Positions 60,702 through 64,000 of a stretch of DNA of 64,000 nucleotides are shown here, piece after piece (positions within the stretch are counted from its first letter, which is position 1; each line of letters opens with the position of its first letter). A program made the position numbers and the translations under genes. Under the pieces are notes generated by a model. That model was not told the DNA's origin. It ran no database searches and saw nothing but the letters and a program-made list of their open reading frames with translations. The DNA is from Bacillota bacterium (GTDB lineage Bacteria; Bacillota; Bacilli; Paenibacillales; UBA4045), in assembly GCA_023441055.1 (NCBI GenBank), contig JAEZQY010000036.1, positions 62,001 to 126,000 of the forward strand, in the 5' to 3' direction.

Positions 60702-61019
60702 TCACAATGGCACTAATATCCCTCTGAGTAACGCGTCGACTAATTCTTGATCCGTAAGCGTAATGGTCATATCAGGGAGCAGGGCAAGGAACCGGTCCCG
60801 CCTCCAATCGAATATGACCTTCCCTGCGGCCAGATTGTACAAGTCGATATCCCGCCTATCCCTCTGCCCCATCCGTCTCATTGTATATAGAATGTGGAAT
60901 AATTCTCCCCAGTAGGACATATACGGCTTGCGCTTCGCAAGTAAGAGAAATTGCTTAATCTGCTCACTTACTTGACTTGGCTCCAATTGAACCCTATCAT
61001 GCAGCTCCATTGTACGCAA
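60702..61019 (-). CDS. Hypothetical protein behind a c-di-GMP riboswitch
   Basis: 105 residues, mostly helical and charged, no signal peptide and no membrane helix. MRTMELHDRVQLEPSQVSEQ at the N-terminus, a Trp/Tyr-rich middle. No family recognised. Start TTG at 61017-61019 follows AAGGAAGG by nine bases; an ATG nine bases on is an alternative. The leader contains a c-di-GMP-I riboswitch and terminator, so expression should depend on c-di-GMP. The PBP gene follows. Confidence 0.7.
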   Translation of the reverse strand: MRTMELHDRVQLEPSQVSEQIKQFLLLAKRKPYMSYWGELFHILYTMRRMGQRDRRDIDLYNLAAGKVIFDWRRDRFLALLPDMTITLTDQELVDALLRGILVPL

Positions 61020-61062
61020 CGACTATAACCTTCCTTCCAATTATCATTCTTATGACAACGCC

Positions 61063-61103
61063 AAAAAGACTCGAGTAAACAAACTCGAATCTTCTTGAGT
61101 TTG
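61063..61103 (-). terminator. Riboswitch expression platform: terminator with competing antiterminator
   Basis: Terminator: 61083-61091 pairs with 61068-61076 (nine bases, one G-U), followed on the minus strand by TTTTT. Competing hairpin: 61097-61103 with 61080-61086 (seven bases). They share 61083-61086, so only one can form. Confidence 0.8.
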
Positions 61104-61109
61104 CTACTG

Positions 61110-61185
61110 GTGGCAGTCCGGCGATCCTAGCCTATGGCCTTAGACCCGTAACTTTGCGTCCTATCCTTTCGAATAGTTTGCCGTT
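61110..61185 (-). promoter_or_regulatory. c-di-GMP-I (GEMM) riboswitch
   Basis: On the minus strand the consensus elements appear in order: GGCAAAC, a GAAA tetraloop hairpin (CTATT-CGAAAG-GATAG), GACGCAAAG, GGGTCTAAGG, GGCTAGGATCGCCGG and the closing CTGCC. These match the GEMM-I aptamer, including tetraloop and receptor. It lies upstream of the 60702-61019 gene. Confidence 0.9.
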
Positions 61186-61219
61186 TCAATCATAGCGTTA
61201 ATTCCATTATATCATCATT

Positions 61220-62626
61220 TCAGACCAAGAACATGGCAACGATCGTCGTGATCGTTAGCCCAATCAGCACGGGCTTAATATTCCGTCTGGCTAGCTCGAA
61301 TGGACTGACACCGCAGATCGCCGCAGCCGGGATGAGCGCCCATGGAATAATCGTGCCTCCTCCTACCCAGATGGCGGCTACCTGCCCCATAGCCGTTAGT
61401 GTAGCAGCACCGCCGCCTAGCGCGGCAGCAATCATATTCGCAATAGAGCCCACTAGGGGAATGCCCGAGAATCCGGAGCCATCCAGTCCTGTGATTGCCC
61501 CTACTACCGTCAAGGTAAGTGCGCCTATCGCGGGATTGATCGGTACAACCTGAGCCAGCTGAACGCCGAGATCATTCACAATTCCATGTGACCCTTCCGG
61601 CAGTCCGCCTTGGAAGAGCGCATCGAAGGCAGAGTCCCCCAGATAGAAGAAAGCCGCGATCGGGATAACAGGACCGAACACCTTGAACCCGAATTGTAAG
61701 CCTTCGATAATATAGGTGGTAATCTCCTCAAGGCCGCCGTCCTTATGCGCCAACAACGTGACGCCAGCAAGAATCAACACAGCGGTCCCGCCGATCAGCG
61801 CAGTCGCGTCTCCCCCTTGCAGATTGAAGGCCAGCATCACAGCCACATCAATCGCGAACAACAAGAGGATAATGACCGCCAGCCACTTCTTCAGATGCAC
61901 AGACAGCACTAGCTTATCTGATTGACCGCCTAACGCATCACGGTTATCCGAGTCGGAACTGACAAGGCCATCTCGCCATGCCCCGCTTCGCATATCCTTC
62001 TTCATTAGCCAGTAAGCCGTGATCGTAGTCACTGCGCCCATGATGATGACTAGCGGAACACTAGCCTGCATAACGGCAGTGACAGGTAGCCCAGCTGCAT
62101 CTGCCGTTAATTTGGGCGCCCCCTGAATAATATAATCGCCCGATAATGCGATCCCATGTCCGAATAAATTCATAGCAATCGCTGCCCCCAGCGCTGGCAG
62201 CCCTACTCTAGTCGCGACAGGCAGCAGCACGGCACCGATTAACGCAACTCCTGGTGATGGCCAGAAGAATAAGGAGGTCACCATCATGATCAGACCGATC
62301 CCCCAGAACGCCAGTGCGGGTGTACGGATCATTCGGATGAGCGGAGCTACCATCATCTCATTAATCCCTGTTCGGATCAGCACTCTGCTCATCGCGACAA
62401 TAATGGAGATGATGAAGATCGTGCCTAGAAGCTCCTTGGTCGCATAGATGAAGCTGTTGAATATGCCTGTCACCGATCCAGATAAGCTCTCCGTCGCTAA
62501 CCAGCCTAACGCGAATATGCCCACAATACAGATCATCGTGGTATCACGGCGTCGTATCATAAGCGCAATTATGAATAAGATGAACGATAGATATACCCAG
62601 TGCAGGGAAACAAGTTGAATGTCCAT
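61220..62626 (-). CDS. Putative 12-TM transporter (ion transporter superfamily type)
   Basis: 468 residues with about 12 membrane helices. Repeated Gly/Pro-rich half-loops (FFWPSPGVALIGAVLLP, FGHGIALSGDYIIQGAPKL, ITGLDGSGFSGIPLVGSIA) recall the re-entrant loops of ion-transporter superfamily carriers such as GntP, DcuC and CitM families, but I cannot assign it to one. Substrate unknown. Monocistronic between the stalk-domain gene and the riboswitch. Confidence 0.7.
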   Translation of the reverse strand: MDIQLVSLHWVYLSFILFIIALMIRRRDTTMICIVGIFALGWLATESLSGSVTGIFNSFIYATKELLGTIFIISIIVAMSRVLIRTGINEMMVAPLIRMIRTPALAFWGIGLIMMVTSLFFWPSPGVALIGAVLLPVATRVGLPALGAAIAMNLFGHGIALSGDYIIQGAPKLTADAAGLPVTAVMQASVPLVIIMGAVTTITAYWLMKKDMRSGAWRDGLVSSDSDNRDALGGQSDKLVLSVHLKKWLAVIILLLFAIDVAVMLAFNLQGGDATALIGGTAVLILAGVTLLAHKDGGLEEITTYIIEGLQFGFKVFGPVIPIAAFFYLGDSAFDALFQGGLPEGSHGIVNDLGVQLAQVVPINPAIGALTLTVVGAITGLDGSGFSGIPLVGSIANMIAAALGGGAATLTAMGQVAAIWVGGGTIIPWALIPAAAICGVSPFELARRNIKPVLIGLTITTIVAMFLV

Positions 62627-62717
62627 ACCCCATCATCCTCTCATCAACTCGTCTTCGTGAGACTACATTGTATGCAGGAGATGGGGTATGCGTTTATAAC
62701 AAGAATAGGCGATAGAT

Positions 62718-63863
62718 TTACTTGAATTGCACTTCAAGCTGAATATGATGGTAATCCCCGAAGCTATTGATGAACATCGCAGTCGTTGATTCACCAAATT
62801 GATCGGTGTTGCGCACACTGATCTCCATCGGAATCGGATCATAATCCTTAGGCGTCCAGCGCGCGGTTATCTTGTATTGGCCAACTGGCACATTCTTAAT
62901 CCGCACTCCATCATCGTGTACGCCGTACAGCTTGAGGACTGCTCCTGCGCTGCCATCAACTAATTGTCCTACAGGTGTGAGCGTAATTTCGACATCGGTT
63001 AGCTCGAATTCAGGCGCGCCCTCATCATGCGGATAAGTGTAATCCCAGCTGTATAACTCAACATCCCCTGGCACACCCTCGAATACGAAGTTACGAACTG
63101 CGCCTGCGCTCGCGTTGAAGGCTGTAGTCACGCTCGGCTCCATACGGACGGGGTAAGTGTTGCCCTCATAGGCTAGGGCCAGCTGTGCGCTCATTCTATA
63201 AGTCGTATGAGCTAGAGGTAGATCAATCTGGTAATAGCCTTTCGCATCCGTTACACCAATGAGATTACTATTATAGAGGAATGTATTATCTGCGAAGACC
63301 TCGGCACCTTCAACAGGACGGCCTTGCTTATCCAACACATACCCTCTAACAGAATAAGGTTCTGCTTGAGGCACTGCGGCTGTTATTACACCAAGATTAG
63401 CAGATTCCTCAGTAGTTCCAATCCCAATGGACATGACACTGCCTTCATTATTGTAGGCGACTTTATATCCACTGTTCTCCGATACGAATCGTAGTGGCAC
63501 TACCGTGCGCCCATTCAACGTCTGCGCGGGTACATCTAATTCAATTGTCTGATTATTAACCTTTGCTTCGGTGCTGTTGATAGTTAACTCGATCGTCAGA
63601 CCTTCCTTACTCCCAATCGCCTTCCTCACAGTGCCGTCATCGATCCATTCAACCGTATAACCCAGTGTCTCGAATATCTTACGGAATGGAACCAATGTAC
63701 GACTATCCTTAATCACAGGCTGAGTATCTTCAAACTGCAATAACTGTCCTTCAAAATACACCCTTACCGTCCGATCTGCTGCATAGACGCCTAGTGATAA
63801 ACTGCAGAGTATAAATCCGAATAATAGAATCGTGCTAGCTCGAATAAATCGTCTTATACGCAA
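62718..63863 (-). CDS. Secreted stalk-domain protein with carboxypeptidase regulatory-like domain
   Basis: 381 residues with a signal peptide (FGFILCSLSLGVYA). Residues ~32-150 form a copper-amine-oxidase-like stalk domain (VYFEGQLLQFEDTQPVI, TLVPFRKIFETLGYTV, RTVVPLRFVSENSGY). Residues ~170-260 look like a CarboxypepD_reg/Cna-B-like beta domain (VRGYVLDKQGRPVEGAEVFAD, in part). A last beta domain follows. Likely an extracellular binding or structural protein. The 137 bases beyond it hold AT-rich promoter DNA with two ACTAATCG repeats. Confidence 0.8.
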   Translation of the reverse strand: MRIRRFIRASTILLFGFILCSLSLGVYAADRTVRVYFEGQLLQFEDTQPVIKDSRTLVPFRKIFETLGYTVEWIDDGTVRKAIGSKEGLTIELTINSTEAKVNNQTIELDVPAQTLNGRTVVPLRFVSENSGYKVAYNNEGSVMSIGIGTTEESANLGVITAAVPQAEPYSVRGYVLDKQGRPVEGAEVFADNTFLYNSNLIGVTDAKGYYQIDLPLAHTTYRMSAQLALAYEGNTYPVRMEPSVTTAFNASAGAVRNFVFEGVPGDVELYSWDYTYPHDEGAPEFELTDVEITLTPVGQLVDGSAGAVLKLYGVHDDGVRIKNVPVGQYKITARWTPKDYDPIPMEISVRNTDQFGESTTAMFINSFGDYHHIQLEVQFK

Positions 63864-64000
63864 TAGAATCTCTCCTCGACTAATCGTTCATTAATCGAGT
63901 ATACATAATATGAAAATTCCATGCTATCCAACTAATCGATTAAATAGAATAATATGGTATAGTTCGAAAGGAGCTAATTGAACTAGTTCAAATCTGCTAT

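Overview
The window looks like a chromosomal segment of a Paenibacillus-type Firmicute. Evidence: strong GGAGG ribosome sites with many TTG/GTG starts, SLH-domain and copper-amine-oxidase-like (stalk) surface proteins, LplA/YtcQ-type sugar ABC transporters with AraC regulators, a LexA (DinR)-type Y-family polymerase with a YolD-like partner, a FapR-type box before fabH, and a SpoIIS-like toxin module. No ribosomal RNA, canonical tRNA, CRISPR array or intact mobile element is visible.

Layout. 0-5.5 kb: truncated zinc-type dehydrogenase, HD hydrolase and small lipoprotein, frameshifted YhgE/Pip-type membrane protein with a divergent TetR gene, DUF418 membrane protein and a small beta/gamma-crystallin protein. 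5.5-12 kb: a TetR-flavoprotein fusion with a palindromic operator, a large secreted multidomain protein, and a SpoIISA-like toxin followed by two short basic ORFs that are probable antitoxins. 12-19.8 kb: AraC regulator, GH3, GPH symporter and GH78 rhamnosidase. 19.8-22.6 kb: a gene graveyard (nucleoside deaminase, membrane protein, transposase, HNH protein and sugar isomerase remnants). 22.6-37.7 kb: a saccharide operon (two ABC permeases, substrate-binding lipoprotein, secreted FG-GAP protein, S1 sulfatase, GH106-like and GH78 enzymes) with a membrane-bound AraC sensor-regulator and three direct repeats upstream of its promoter.

37.8-44 kb holds the most unusual region: a 25-residue peptide gene, a decayed fragment, and an apparent RNA-repair locus. 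RtcB ligase, a structured tRNA-like RNA and a slipin (SPFH) protein lie in one minus-strand operon that ends in a terminator. Two WYL-domain regulator genes are transcribed divergently. The RNA carries a perfect T-arm and a perfect tRNA-Asn(GUU) anticodon arm, but in circularly permuted order, inside nested long-range helices.

44-64 kb: 5-oxoprolinase pxpB-pxpC-pxpA, an SOS-controlled Y-family polymerase with YolD-like partner, fabH with a FapR box, an FG-GAP-like protein and SLH adhesin, an OpuC-type osmoprotectant transporter beside a pyruvyltransferase remnant, a cysteine dioxygenase, an EcsC protein, a class A PBP, a c-di-GMP-I riboswitch before a 105-residue unknown protein, an unknown 12-TM transporter and a stalk-domain secreted protein.

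Functionally, the two glycan clusters point to use of rhamnose-rich, probably sulfated, polysaccharide. The RtcB locus points to tRNA damage response. Functions are read from sequence motifs and remembered family features; no search or folding program was run.
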